A program made the position numbers and the translations under genes. A stretch of DNA of 64,000 nucleotides from Hemerocallis citrina. Its lineage: Eukaryota; Streptophyta; Magnoliopsida; Asparagales; Asphodelaceae. Below the pieces are notes generated by a model that was not told the DNA's origin, did not search any database, and saw only the letters and a program-made list of their open reading frames with translations. The stretch is taken from the NCBI GenBank assembly GCA_017893485.1, contig CM030361.1, positions 309,791,724 to 309,855,723 on the forward strand. Direction: 5' to 3'. Positions 11,701 to 21,814 of this stretch are shown here, in pieces; the first letter of the stretch is position 1, and the number at the start of each line of letters is the position of its first letter.

Positions 11701-12229
11701 TTAATGGGCGTGATTCATGGGCTCACTTTTAATTAATTAATTTCATTATTCTAGTAGGCTCTTCCCCTAATGAGCTAGATTTTAATCTTTAGGTCCATGG
11801 ATCAAAAGAAGGCTAATTAAAATTTATGCATGCTAAAAATTTGTAAATGAGAATAACAAAATGAGAATAAAAATTTGCACATGCATCATACGTGCAAAAA
11901 TAAAAAATGTACTTTAATCAAAATAGGGGAAAATAAATTTTTATTTTATAAAATGAGTTCGAACACGTAAAATAAATAGTCAATATACATAGAAATATCA
12001 CACTTAGTGATGGAAAAATACGCAATTGATACGTGCATCGGAAAAACATAAAAATCACATAAAAATACAGGTATTGAAATATTATATTTTGGTTGACTCA
12101 AATATGATAAAATCAACTGGGAATGCATAAACAGACAAAATCCAAATATGTAGTGAAAACACATTATAAAATACACGTGCGTAACACACAAGGACAAAAT
12201 TGTCATTTCCAATTTTGCGGGGTGTTACA
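8773..12229 (-). mobile_element. Solo giant LTR (copy A, 3.46 kb)
   Basis: Begins TGTAATACCCCG and ends CGGGGTGTTACA, flanked by the 5-bp duplication TATTG (8768-8772 and 12230-12234). It is the same family, in opposite orientation, as 44017-47455 (for example the block around 9205-9250 recurs near 46965-47000) and shares its layout with the LTR at 25138-28413, which has a primer site. By that comparison it is transcribed on the minus strand; a TATA box CTATAAATAG is the complement of 11377-11386. No internal element remains, so it is a recombination-derived solo LTR. Tandem GGAGATCCACCGCCGAC motifs lie at about 9340-9560. Confidence 0.85.
10257..10440 (-). promoter_or_regulatory. Two tRNA-like box B motifs in solo LTR A
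   Basis: On the minus strand GGTTCGAAAC (complement within 10430-10440) and GGTTCGAATCC (complement of 10261-10271) match the RNA polymerase III box B consensus. The second has a box-A-like TGGCTAGCGGG about 50 nt upstream (complement of 10315-10325) and T-rich sequence after it. Function is inferred; see findings. Confidence 0.4.
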
Positions 12230-12574
12230 TATTGTAAACTCTTCCAATATGAGAGTAGAGTTCTTCATTGATATTTACTCCATTGCAAAGAGAGACTTGA
12301 GAGAGAGATAGTTCTTGATGAGTGAGTTTAAATCCTTGTATTGAGTGAATCATTAACTCCTTGTAATCTCTTCTAGTTGAATATCAGATCTCCCTATATT
12401 TCCCCTGGATTAACCGAAAACTAACCGAGATAAATCCTCGTTGTGTTTGTGTTGGATTGGTGGATCTACTTCCTTGCTCAATTGGTTCGTCTCATCCACT
12501 TCGACTTTCTTATTGCCCTATTTAGTTTCGTTGTGACACCGGACATTTGTTGACGCCTCAATCCCAATACTCAT

Positions 12575-13320
12575 CATCAAGATCATATTGTAGATTTCAA
12601 TAAGGTAATATTTGAACTAAAAGCGATTAACGCGGATGATCTAAGCAAAGAGGATAAAAATTTCAACTTGATATATATTCACTGTCAGTTTCGTATGATC
12701 ACTTGATAACTACCATGCTACAGGAGAAGTATACAAAGGAGACACTTACAGTAGCCGGGGAATTAAGGGGCTGAAGAAAGATGGACTTAGGAAGGAGACA
12801 CATAAATCATAGTTTACTTGTACATGTTGCTTGGTGGCAGATGGTGATACTTTAGTTGTAGGGATATGACATTGAAGGTTAGATTTGTTATCACCATTAC
12901 AGAGGGATTGGGCATTACAAGAGAAATTTTTACAAGTGATTCAATTAGAAGGGTGAACACGTAGTCAGCGTCAGTGCCTCTGACTCAGGTGATAACTTAG
13001 ACTGTCCTTTTGTTTCAAGTTCTGTAGATATAAATTCGGGTTGGTTTCTTGATTATGGAAATTCTTCTCATATTTTCTCTGAGACGAAGTTATTTTCTAC
13101 ATACAAGTCTACAATAGGTCGTAGCATGATAATGATGATTGGTGAGATTTGTCAAGTAGTGGGTGAAGGAACAATTGAGTTGGGGACGCCAGAAGGTAAA
13201 TTGTTCATACTAGAAGATGTCATGCATATTCCTTTGATGAAGTGGAATCTGATATCCTTAGGGACTCTGTATTCTCGAGGCTGTGGGTGCATAACTCGAG
13301 GTGGAGTTTTGACAGCTTGA
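12575..13320 (+). pseudogene. Copia gag-protease remnant, 3' part (outer element)
   Basis: Continues the gag interrupted at 6051: after TCATCAAGATCATATTGTAG the DNA parallels 7190-7330 of the inner element. A degenerate zinc-knuckle region follows near 12885-12935. The protease region at about 13030-13320 reads GWFLDYGNSSHIF, again without the catalytic Asp-Ser-Gly, then a tail (13126-13320) ending ITRGGVLTA and a stop. As in the inner element, nothing of integrase or RT follows; 13321-13686 is non-coding and leads into the polypurine tract. Confidence 0.7.
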
Positions 13321-14255
13321 GAGAGTTGTCAAAAGGCGATGAAGGGTAAGAGGAGAATTGGGCAGGGTCACCACAACCTCAACCAGCTCATTAATCCTAA
13401 AGCATCATCTAGTAATCTGTCAGTAGAATCATTGAAGCGAGATTGCGGTGTTCGAACATCATCGGAAGAGATTCTTGGGTTTGGTGGAGTTCGTGCAGAG
13501 GGTGACACCTTCAGGTTCATGGTGTACCCTTGAAGGGTGTTCATGAATGAAAAAAACAAGTGGAGCTAGATTCAACTTGCAGAAGAAGTCGTTGGACCGA
13601 GTTGTTTACAATAGGAGATGAAAAGAGTATAGAAGAGTTTAATCACACATGTGGGGATTCATAAGTATAAAATTTAAGGTGGAGATTGTTGGGATTGTGT
13701 CTTGCATACTATGGTTCGATGTGAAGATAAGACAATGAAGCGGGAAGGGGTTGAAGCATAACAGTGAGAAGAAGAACAAGCAGTAGAAACAACAAACAAC
13801 AATTGACAGTCGACTGTCCTGTCTCTCTGACTTGAGTCTAGCCTATTGTAGTCGACCGTTGAGGCAGTCGGCCGACGGTTGCTAAAGACTGCAAAATGAT
13901 CGGGTCTAGGTTATCTGATTAAAGTCCATCTTCAACTCTATGTTAGATCGTATGACTCCTGTCATGTAGCTTTATCTTCATGATATATCAAATATCTATT
14001 ATATCAAGACTAAACCTAATAAATCATAAGTATAATTCCAATGATGTCTAACATCTTTAGGAAAATATTTAAATACAATTCCCCTAAGTTGACACAAATC
14101 ATGAAAACTTGATATGTTGGATCACTCAACGTAATATAATCAACACAATTTCTCATTGCCTCGATTTTATCGTATCCATATTTTAGTGTATCTTGTACAC
14201 AGATTTAAAATATGACAAGTACACCTAACATGAAAAATTTTCTATTCTATAGGAT

Positions 14256-15026
14256 TTAATGTAACTTTAAACTAGCGATTGTCTTAGTATTATTAGAGGC
14301 GTTATCAAATTCAATAGCAAAAACTTTAGAAAAAATACCGAAATTATTACATGCTTGCATGATGTGTATGGCAATTATTTCATCCTTATGTGGGTACCTA
14401 ACAAATCCGAATGAAATTATCCTCTTTTGAAGTAGCCAATCGGAACCTATCCAATGACATGTTACACACATCACTGGTATGCCGTTCACTCCTACCCACC
14501 CATCCGATGTCAAAAAAACTATACTGTTTAGTGATGTTAGTGTTGCTACTAAAACAATTCTTAGCCTCATTGTAAACTAATTTATAATCACCCTTAACTA
14601 CATTCCTAGAATTTTTTATAATGGGGGTTTAATGCGGTTTGTGCAAAAGTCTACATTCCTACTTTCACCAAATGAATAAGGTAATTCATCTCTACTTACT
14701 AACTTTGTATTTTTCCTGCGAACGATATCGTGATTGTAGCTATGACTATCTACTTGACTGGTCGTAGGGTGTATTTTTTGTTGTGTGAGATTGTCTTTAG
14801 AAATTTCGGGTTGACATTTATTTAAGTGACGTTGAAGTATACCAGTTCCTGATCCGAATTTAAACTTATAGGTTGTTTGACACTTCTTACAAATTTTTAG
14901 TCCTACACTCTTATCATTTTGTGAAGGGACGAAGTAAAAATATTTGTGTACTTCGAAAGTGTTCCCTCTTGTTTTACGGAATTGAGAAGGGTCTTGTTCC
15001 GATGGTTGTGCTTCTATGTCTTCCAC
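14256..15026 (-). pseudogene. hAT transposase fragment (BED finger plus RNase H-like segment)
   Basis: The first frame (15026 to 14616, 136 codons, ATG at 15024-15026) has a BED-type zinc finger, CKKC followed by HLNKC, which binds transposon ends. After a stop, a second frame (14570 to 14256) encodes TSDGWVGVNGIPVMCVTCHW and FAIEFDNASNN, the first and second acidic-residue regions of the hAT RNase H-like catalytic domain. The helical domain between them is mostly deleted and the C-terminal dimerisation domain is missing, so this is a dead gene. An (AT)n run at 15781-15812 lies in its upstream region. Confidence 0.8.
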
Positions 15027-15776
15027 TTCTACTTGATCTGTGTGTATGTTTCATGAAAATCAGGAATAATATCATAATTCATAAGTGTTTATTTACTCTC
15101 TATTCTTCACTCTCTACATATGGAGTTGGAATGGAAGGAATGCGAAGACTACTAGTGGACTCTTGGCTACTATGTCTACCGCGTAATCGGTTAGATGCCA
15201 TCTAAACTAGTGTATGTTAATAAAATACTTATGTATGTTCTAAAAATTAATCCTAGTGTATGTTTCAAATATTAATTGTAGTGTATATTTTAAATTTTAA
15301 TTCTACAAAACAAGTAAACATAGATAAACTAGTATATATTATAGAAAATAATTCTACAAAATAAATAAAGTTAAATAAAATTCTAATTTAAACCGGTGTA
15401 TGTAAATAAAAAATTCTAAACAAAAATAACAAATATTTCAATACAACAACAACAATTAAATGAATAAACAAGTGTATGTTTACCAAATTTAAAAAAAAAT
15501 CTAAAAAGAAGAAGAAGAAGTACAACAAAACTCAATCTAATTAAGAGAAATAAACGAGAACAAACAACAGTGTTAATTCTAAAAATTATACAAATACAAA
15601 AATACCGTATAAGTGTAGAAGTAGATTGAAGAATGAATGTAGAGAGAGTTGTGAGCTTGTAGCGTTGTTGTTGATATTGTTGATGTTGTTGATGGATGTT
15701 GTTGATGTTGATCATTGTTGATGTTGTTGAATGTTGGTAAAGAGAGTTGATTGAATTTGTGAGAATTGAATAAAAT

Positions 15777-15780
<4 letters not shown>

Positions 15781-15812
<32 letters not shown>
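15781..15812. repeat. (AT)n microsatellite
   Basis: About 16 uninterrupted TA units inside the hAT element. Confidence 0.95.
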
Positions 15813-15816
<4 letters not shown>

Positions 15817-16336
15817 GCAATTTTTTTAATTTCCCAAAATATCCCCCAAAACAAGCAAGTATAGATCCGTTGGGAGGTATTTTAGTAATTACACAAATAC
15901 AAAATTTTTAAAAAAATGAAAAAAAAACCCAACGGTCGGCATGCAGGCCGGGTTGCTTTTGGTCTTTTTTGGCGAAATGGCGGACCGGACCTGACAGCCT
16001 AATTTGGGCGGTCTGGCCCGGGTTCAGCCCGGGTTTAGGCGGGCCGGGCTGGTCCCGGGCTATGCCCGACCCTAATGCCACCCCTACTTCATTGTAACAG
16101 TAGATTATCTTCCAATGATGATTGACAGATGGATATGTTCTTTGTAAGAGTCTTGTATTTCTTGTATCATTTTTTGTTGAATAATATCTTGGTTATTTCT
16201 CCCTCGAATTAATGAAGGTTCGCTTAAACCGGAATAAAATTATATGTTTTGTATGTTTGATTTGATCTACTATTAATTTGTGTTTTGCGATCAGTTGTCG
16301 CGAACTTGACGTGAACTGAGCATTAAATTCCTAACA

Positions 16337-16569
16337 AAAAAATTCCCTCAGAAAAAAATGTAGCCCTAAAAAATTACAAAAGAATTGTCCTCGATGACCT
16401 TTATTCGAACAGTCATACTTGCGAAGCTAAGGATAACTGCAGGTGTTTGGTAAAGACTAAAAAAAATTTAAAGTTCATTAAAAAGAAAGGTTAAAGAAAG
16501 AGTTGAATATGCAAATACGATTACAATTGATATTTGTTAGAATATTGTTGTTATATTATTACCACGTGC
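16337..16569. other. Interval without recognised features
   Basis: AT-rich spacer between the outer Copia element and a hAT MITE; no gene or repeat structure seen. Confidence 0.5.
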
Positions 16570-16737
16570 ACGGCCGGCCCCCACCTCGAGACCGGTGAGA
16601 CGGCCGCCTCAGGCTTCAAAATTTTCAGTAAAATATAGACACGTATTTTGCGTAAAAAAAAAAATATTATTAGAAGCTTCCAAAAATAATTATTTGGGCT
16701 TTTCGCCTCGGGCCTCAGGAACTCTGAGCCGGCCCTG
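16570..16737. mobile_element. Short hAT MITE
   Basis: Right end GCCGGCCCTG and left end ACGGCCGGC are imperfect inverted repeats related to those of the element at 2204-3917; CACGTGC flanks both sides (16563-16569 and 16738-16744). At 168 bp it is a deletion derivative without coding sequence. Confidence 0.65.
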
Positions 16738-16835
16738 CACGTGCTTATATACTATTTTTTGCCAATAACAACTCTGTTAATTATTAGTGAAAATAATAAT
16801 AATAATAATAATAATACACCAGCTAATTAAGTATA

Positions 16836-17191
16836 AGTGAGTTTTTGGATTGGCTTTCACACCTTAAACCGGTGATGCATAATGATATATATAGAGCTTT
16901 TACAAATCCAATCAGATCTTATGATCAGTTACAGATCCTATCCTTTAGGAATACCAGTGGTGCAGTTACAGATCTATTCTTTTGGGAGCAGATGTTGACG
17001 CAGTTACATATCTACAGATCTTTAGGGGTTGTTACGGATTGGGTTCAGTCGACTGTAATGGGCTATCAGTCGATTGTACCGAAAGATTTGTTGCAGTAGT
17101 TACAGCCATGTTCAGTCGACTGGTGATAGGCTTCAGTCGACTTATGTGAAATCAGTCGACTGTTGAAGTCTCAGTTGACTCAGTCTTGACA
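16836..17191 (-). repeat. 3' LTR of the intact Copia element
   Basis: 356 bp, collinear with 21298-21653. It contains three exact CAGTCGACTG palindromes (17046, 17113, 17153) plus near copies, and also the last codons and stop of the polyprotein gene. Confidence 0.9.
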
Positions 17192-20100
17192 CTCCCCTGC
17201 AAGTTGAACGGCCAAGCTTGGATGGACAACTTGTTCCTTAACTCCTGAAACCTGTTACTGCTGAGACCTTTGGTGAAGATGTCCGCCAGCTGATCTTTGG
17301 TGGTAATGAAACGAACACTGAGTTGTTTGGAAGCAACACGTTCACGGACAAAATGGTAATCTATTTTGATATGCTTTGTGCAAGCATGGAAGATAGGATT
17401 TACCGTGAGATACGTAGCCCCTAAGTTATCACACCAGAGAGTAGGCGGCGGAAGTTTGGAGTAACCAAGCTCTTTTAGTAGAGATTGAATCCACATAACT
17501 TCAGCGGTTGCAATTGCGACGCCTCTGTATTCAGCTTCCGTGCTTGAACAGGATACCGTCTTTTGTTTCCGTGCACTCCAGGAGATGAGGTTGCCACCAA
17601 AGAAAATACAATAGCCGCTTGTAGATCTGCAATTATCCGGACATCCTGCCCAGTCCGAGTCTGAATGTGCATGAATGGTGGAACCTGTTGGTGTAGATAA
17701 CAGCAAGCCATAAGTGATTGTATGCTTGAGATAACGAAGAATTCGTTTAACAGCAGACCAATGAACCTCCCGAGGGTTATGCATGAACTGGCATACTTTG
17801 TTGACAGCGACTGCAATGTCTGGTCGAGTGAAAGATAGATATTGCAAAGATCCCACAATACTTCGATATTGGGTAGGATCACTGTGAGTCGGCCCATCAT
17901 GTTGAGAGAGTTGACTGTTGGCTGCGAGGGGTGTGGTGATAGGCTTGACACCATCGAACTTAGTACTTTGTAACAGATCCAGAATGTATTTGCACCGAGA
18001 CAGAAAAAGACCATTGCGATTGGGAAGGACTTCGATACCCAAAAAGTAACTCAATGGGCCCAGGTCCTTGATTGCAAATGTAGATTGGAGCTGGATTAAG
18101 AGTGTGTTGATATGGTCTTCCGGTGTGCCTGTGATAATAATGTCATCAACATATATTAAAATAAAGAGAGATGAGTCACCAGTATGTCTTATGAGCAGAG
18201 ATGAGTCGGCCTTGGAGTTGACAAAATCAAGAGTGCAAAGATACCCGGTGAGTCTCGAGTACCAAGCTCTAAGGGCTTGCTTGAGCCCATAGAGAGACTT
18301 CCGTAGGCGACAAACATGCTTTGGAAATCTTGAGTCTACATACCCCGGTGGTTGTTTCATGTAAACTTCTTCTTGGAGATAGCCATAAAGGAAAGCGTTT
18401 TGAACATCCAATTGACGAAGTGCCCATTTGTTTATTAGTGCAATGGAGATGACGAGCCGAATTGTGCATGGTTTGATCACGGGGCTGAAAGTTTCTCCAT
18501 AATCGAGTCCTGCTTGTTGGTGAAAACCTTTTGCGACAAGGCGAGCCTTGTAGCGGTCAATAGTACCATCAGATTTTCGTTTGATACGAAAAATCCATTT
18601 GTAGCCCATAATGTTCTGATTGCTTTGGGCAGGGGTGAGAGTCCATGTGCCATTCTGGAATAGGGCATTGATTTCCTCATCCATAGCACGATGCCATTGA
18701 GGATGGTTCTGTGCCTGTGTGAAGCAGGTTGGTTCCACTAATTCTGCAACCTGCAAAGGGTGTTTAGTGGCATTCAAACATAATCTATTAACAGGTTTAC
18801 GTATACCACCTTTTGCCCTAGTAATCATATGATGTTGGGGAACGGGTTCTTGTGTAGGAGATGGTGGAGTAGTAGGTGGCGGTTGGGTGCAGGGAGAGGG
18901 AGGTTGAAGTGGATTAATGTTTGGTGGGTTATTTGGTAAAGTGGGTATGTGAGATGCTTGTAGAGTGGGTAAAATTGATGTTGTTTGTAAGGGTGCAGAG
19001 GATATAGAAGTAGTACTTACATTGGTGGGGTTGCTGTGCACTGCCGAATAGGGAAAGATGACTTCTTCAAAGTCGACGTGACGAGAGATGTATATTCTTT
19101 GGGATGGTCGATGATAGCATATGTATCCTTTTTGAGTGCTAGAATAGCCAAGAAAGACACAGTCAAGGAATCTTTTCTCTAATTTATTTGATGCATAGGG
19201 TCGGAGATATGGGTAGCAGAGACACCCAAAGGATTTTAAGGCATTGTAGTCTGGTGGGGAACCAAAAAACAGTTCAAAGGGAGTTTGACCTTTTAATGGT
19301 GAGGATGGTAGGCAATTTATGAGATAGCAACTAGTGACAAAGGCATCAGCCCAAAATGTTAAGGGCATTGATGCATGGTGTAAGAGAGAGAGACCAGACT
19401 CAACAACATGTCTATGGCGTCTCTCTGCTAACCCATTTTGAGCGGAGGTGTGTGGACATGTAAAGCGATGGAGAACACTACTTTGGAGTAGAAAGGGTGT
19501 GAATTTCTTGAACTTAGTTCCGTTGTCGGTTTGAAAAATTTTTATCTTTTTGCCAGTGAGATTTTCAATTTGTAACTTAAACTGTTTGAAGACAGTAAAA
19601 GCATCACTTTTGTGAGATAGGGGATAGACCCATGTGTATCTACTGAATGCATCCATTAACAGTAAATAATACCGAGAACCATTTCTTGAAAGCATTGGAG
19701 CAGGGCCCCACATATCTGATACAATTAGTTGTAATGGTTCTTTATAAATTGTGGAACTCAATGAAAAGGGCAATTTATGACTTTTGCTAACACGACAAGC
19801 ATGACAAAATGATGTGGATTTATTATCTACTGGCAATGAGTAGGTGGAAACAATTTTATTGACGGTTTTTAACATCGGATGGCCAAGTCGGTGATGCCAC
19901 AATGAAACTGACTCTGATTGAAAAGCAGAAAAGGAACAAGCTGGCTTGTCGACAAAGTGATACAATCCTCCTCTATTCGTGCCGTGCAACAGCGGTGTCC
20001 CCGTTTCCTGATCCTTCACAATAAAAGAGGATGGGTGAAATTCAAAAAACACTTTGTTGTCAATGCAGAATTTGGATACAGATAATAGATTAGTAGAGAT

Positions 20101-21249
20101 AGATGGTACGTGGTAAATTTGATTGAAATGAAAGCTTCGATTATTAAGGCAAAAGGATGATTTACCAACATGTTTAATAGAAAGTGTATTACCATTGCCA
20201 ACTTTGATTTGATCAGAGCCATCATATTGAGTCTTGATGTGAAGATTGTTCAAATCAGGGGTTAAGTGGTGTGTAGCACCACTATCTGGGCACCAGTTAC
20301 CATCAAGGAGTGATCCAGCAGCAGCAACATATGCAGCTGGTGGGTTGGAGGAAGTGGCAGCTGTGAAATTGCGATCAAAACGATACCAACATTCCATAGC
20401 AGTGTGGTTCTTTCTGCCACAGAGCTGGCATGGTCCTTGGGGATTGCGATTTGGTTGAGGGCGACCTTGGGCTTTGTTGAAAGGCCAATTCTTCTGACCT
20501 TGAGAGCCGAACCTATCTCGAGAGTTGTTGTACCGATTGTTAGGATGCGAAGGGCCATGATGGGCGATGTTTGCCATGGGCTGAGGGAAGGTTGCATGTT
20601 GAGCTTCCCAGCGCATCTCATAGGCTAACAGATTGGAGTAAAAGTGATTCATATGGAGATCAGCTGCGGTTGCAGTAAGCACCGTTACAATGGGATCATA
20701 GGATGAGTCAAGATCACCTAGCATCATGTGCTGGAGATCAGTGTTTAAGATAGCATTGCCAGAGGTGGCAAGATTGTCAGCGAGTTGTTTCGCATGGAGG
20801 TAATATTCAGCCATTGTCTTGTTTTCCTTGCGCATATTTTGTAGTTCGCGTTTGAGATACAAGACCCTGGACTGAGATTGGGAGGAGAAGTGTTTGCGGA
20901 GTGATTCCCAGACATCTCGAGACGTGCTAAGGCCAACCACTTGAGCCAGGACTGACTCGGAGAGGGATGATAATAACCATCCTAGGAGAATTTGATCTTG
21001 TTTCTTCCAGGTGGTATAAGCTGGATTAATCTCTGTGGATTGTGGGAGAAGACGTGTGGGGTAAGGGAAGCTCCCATCGACGTATCCTTCGAGGTCGTAC
21101 CCCTTTAGAAGAGGTCGAAATTGGGTGAGCCAGAGAAGATAGTTGTTGTTGTCGAGCTTAACAGAGATTAGATGGTGAACTTGGATTGGTGGGAGTGGAG
21201 ATGGTGTTGTGGATACAATATCGGTTGCAGCGGATTGAGGGGTGGCCAT
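17152..21249 (-). CDS. Copia Gag-Pol polyprotein, intact (1365 aa)
   Basis: Encodes all steps of the retrotransposon cycle in one frame. Approximate order: UBN2/gag region (residues 25-240), zinc knuckle CQLCGRKNHTAMEC (about 273), protease with CPDSGATHH (about 320), GAG-pre-integrase HHRLGHP (about 450), integrase with catalytic Asp in SDMWGP (about 511), Asp in TDNGTKF (about 573) and Glu in AERRH (about 608), a Pro-rich linker (about 765-840), reverse transcriptase with YVDDIIITG (about 1032), and RNase H with SDSDWAG (about 1197). Protease, integrase, RT, RNase H is the Copia order. The ATG is the first in frame, 36 nt inside the primer site. The stop lies about 40 nt inside the 3' LTR. 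No stop, frameshift or lost catalytic residue is seen, so it may be functional. Confidence 0.95.
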   Translation of the reverse strand: MATPQSAATDIVSTTPSPLPPIQVHHLISVKLDNNNYLLWLTQFRPLLKGYDLEGYVDGSFPYPTRLLPQSTEINPAYTTWKKQDQILLGWLLSSLSESVLAQVVGLSTSRDVWESLRKHFSSQSQSRVLYLKRELQNMRKENKTMAEYYLHAKQLADNLATSGNAILNTDLQHMMLGDLDSSYDPIVTVLTATAADLHMNHFYSNLLAYEMRWEAQHATFPQPMANIAHHGPSHPNNRYNNSRDRFGSQGQKNWPFNKAQGRPQPNRNPQGPCQLCGRKNHTAMECWYRFDRNFTAATSSNPPAAYVAAAGSLLDGNWCPDSGATHHLTPDLNNLHIKTQYDGSDQIKVGNGNTLSIKHVGKSSFCLNNRSFHFNQIYHVPSISTNLLSVSKFCIDNKVFFEFHPSSFIVKDQETGTPLLHGTNRGGLYHFVDKPACSFSAFQSESVSLWHHRLGHPMLKTVNKIVSTYSLPVDNKSTSFCHACRVSKSHKLPFSLSSTIYKEPLQLIVSDMWGPAPMLSRNGSRYYLLLMDAFSRYTWVYPLSHKSDAFTVFKQFKLQIENLTGKKIKIFQTDNGTKFKKFTPFLLQSSVLHRFTCPHTSAQNGLAERRHRHVVESGLSLLHHASMPLTFWADAFVTSCYLINCLPSSPLKGQTPFELFFGSPPDYNALKSFGCLCYPYLRPYASNKLEKRFLDCVFLGYSSTQKGYICYHRPSQRIYISRHVDFEEVIFPYSAVHSNPTNVSTTSISSAPLQTTSILPTLQASHIPTLPNNPPNINPLQPPSPCTQPPPTTPPSPTQEPVPQHHMITRAKGGIRKPVNRLCLNATKHPLQVAELVEPTCFTQAQNHPQWHRAMDEEINALFQNGTWTLTPAQSNQNIMGYKWIFRIKRKSDGTIDRYKARLVAKGFHQQAGLDYGETFSPVIKPCTIRLVISIALINKWALRQLDVQNAFLYGYLQEEVYMKQPPGYVDSRFPKHVCRLRKSLYGLKQALRAWYSRLTGYLCTLDFVNSKADSSLLIRHTGDSSLFILIYVDDIIITGTPEDHINTLLIQLQSTFAIKDLGPLSYFLGIEVLPNRNGLFLSRCKYILDLLQSTKFDGVKPITTPLAANSQLSQHDGPTHSDPTQYRSIVGSLQYLSFTRPDIAVAVNKVCQFMHNPREVHWSAVKRILRYLKHTITYGLLLSTPTGSTIHAHSDSDWAGCPDNCRSTSGYCIFFGGNLISWSARKQKTVSCSSTEAEYRGVAIATAEVMWIQSLLKELGYSKLPPPTLWCDNLGATYLTVNPIFHACTKHIKIDYHFVRERVASKQLSVRFITTKDQLADIFTKGLSSNRFQELRNKLSIQAWPFNLQGSVKTESTETSTVD

Positions 21250-21297
21250 GATTGGAGGAAGTTAAGCTCGGTTAGGATCAGATCGGCTCTGATACCA

Positions 21298-21653
21298 AGT
21301 GAGTTTTTGGATTGGCTTTCACACCTTAAATCGGTGATGCATAATGATATATATAGAGCTTTTACAAATCCAATCAGATCTTATGATCAGTTACAGATCC
21401 TATCCTTTAGGGATACCAGTGGTGCAGTTACAGATATATTCTTTTGGGATCAGTTGTTGACGCAGTTACATATCTGCAGATCTTTAGGGGTTGTTACGGA
21501 TTGGGTTCAGTCGACTGTATTGGGCTATCAGTCGACTGTACCGAAAGATTTGTTGCAGTAGTTACAGCCATGTTCAGTCGACTGGTGATAGGCTTCAGTC
21601 GACTTATGTGAAATCAGTCGACTGTTGAAGTCTCAGTCGACTCAGTCTTGATA
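21298..21653 (-). repeat. 5' LTR of the intact Copia element
   Basis: 356 bp; carries exact CAGTCGACTG at about 21508, 21530, 21573 and 21615. A TATATATAG stretch near 21350-21358 (minus-strand CTATATATA) is a possible TATA element. Confidence 0.9.
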
Positions 21654-21814
21654 GTATAGATTTTTTTTCTTCAAGAATTTAATCAAATACCGAAATAAGC
21701 CATGCTACTAATATTAGGTTTTATTCCAAGTTAATCTTTTTTTTTCTTCAGCTTAGAGTTTACCACATTATACTGTACAAAATCTTTTTAATATTATATA
21801 TTATATATAAATGT

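Larger units (their letters stand above)
6052..12569 (+). mobile_element. Inner pol-less Copia element with solo LTR insertion
   Basis: Flanked by CTCAT on both sides (6047-6051 and 12570-12574). The 5' LTR is 6052-6811, the iMet primer site 6814-6825, the gag/protease pseudogene 6843-8033, the polypurine stretch AAAGGTGGAGAT lies at 8355-8366, and the 3' LTR is 8367-12569 with a 3.46-kb solo LTR inside it. Without that insertion the element is about 3.06 kb with only about 1.55 kb internal. It has no integrase, RT or RNase H, so mobility would need proteins supplied in trans. Confidence 0.85.
8367..12569 (+). repeat. 3' LTR of the inner Copia element, interrupted
   Basis: Pieces 8367-8772 and 12235-12569 together make about 741 bp matching the 5' LTR at 6052-6811. 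The gap is a solo LTR flanked by TATTG. The left piece carries GAGTCGACTGTCC near 8484-8496. Confidence 0.85.
14024..16086 (-). mobile_element. Truncated hAT transposon in the Copia 3' LTR
   Basis: The right end is intact: minus-strand TAGGGGTGGCA (complement of 16076-16086) followed by GGGC/CCGG-rich subterminal repeats to about 15930, as in Ac-like hAT elements. The left end and its TIR are missing and the target duplication (CTTCATTG at 16087-16094) is present only on the right, so a deletion took the left terminus with part of the LTR. It carries a broken transposase gene (14256-15026). Confidence 0.75.
4952..16336 (+). mobile_element. Outer pol-less Copia element, multiply interrupted
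   Basis: Order on the plus strand: 5' LTR (4952-5652), tRNA-iMet primer site TGGTATCAGAGC (5654-5665), gag remnant (5702-6051), insertion of a second Copia element (6052-12569), the gag/protease remnant resuming at 12575 in register, short 3' non-coding part, polypurine AAGGTGGAGATT (13675-13686), 3' LTR (13687-16336, itself interrupted by a hAT element). No integrase, reverse transcriptase or RNase H is present. Outer flanks AAGAA (4947-4951) and AAAAA (16337-16341) are at best a weak TSD. The two LTRs belong to different subfamilies. Confidence 0.75.
13687..16336 (+). repeat. 3' LTR (subfamily Y) of the outer Copia element, interrupted
   Basis: Pieces 13687 to about 14023 and 16087-16336 align with the reverse complement of 41465-42124 (TGTTGGGATTGTGTC start, TCCTAACA end). 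About 75 bp of LTR is missing at the hAT insertion. It carries CAGTCGACTG at 13807-13816. It is not the same subfamily as its own 5' LTR (4952-5652). Confidence 0.75.
16836..21653 (-). mobile_element. Full-length Copia retrotransposon with intact ORF
   Basis: Flanked by GTATA on both sides (16831-16835 and 21654-21658). Two 356-bp LTRs (16836-17191 and 21298-21653) differ at 10 positions, about 2.8 percent, with no indels. On the minus strand the primer site TGGTATCAGAGC (complement of 21286-21297) abuts the 5' LTR, and a short polypurine tract GCAGGGGAG (complement of about 17192-17200) abuts the 3' LTR. One uninterrupted gag-pol frame fills the inside. LTR ends read TG(or TA)...CT instead of TG...CA if the TSD boundaries are right. 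This is the youngest-looking complete element here. Confidence 0.92.

Noticed and set aside
20246..21561. Plus-strand frames opposite the Copia polyprotein and in its LTR
   Set aside because: Shadows of the coding strand; the LTR frame (to 21561) only runs through the repeat.
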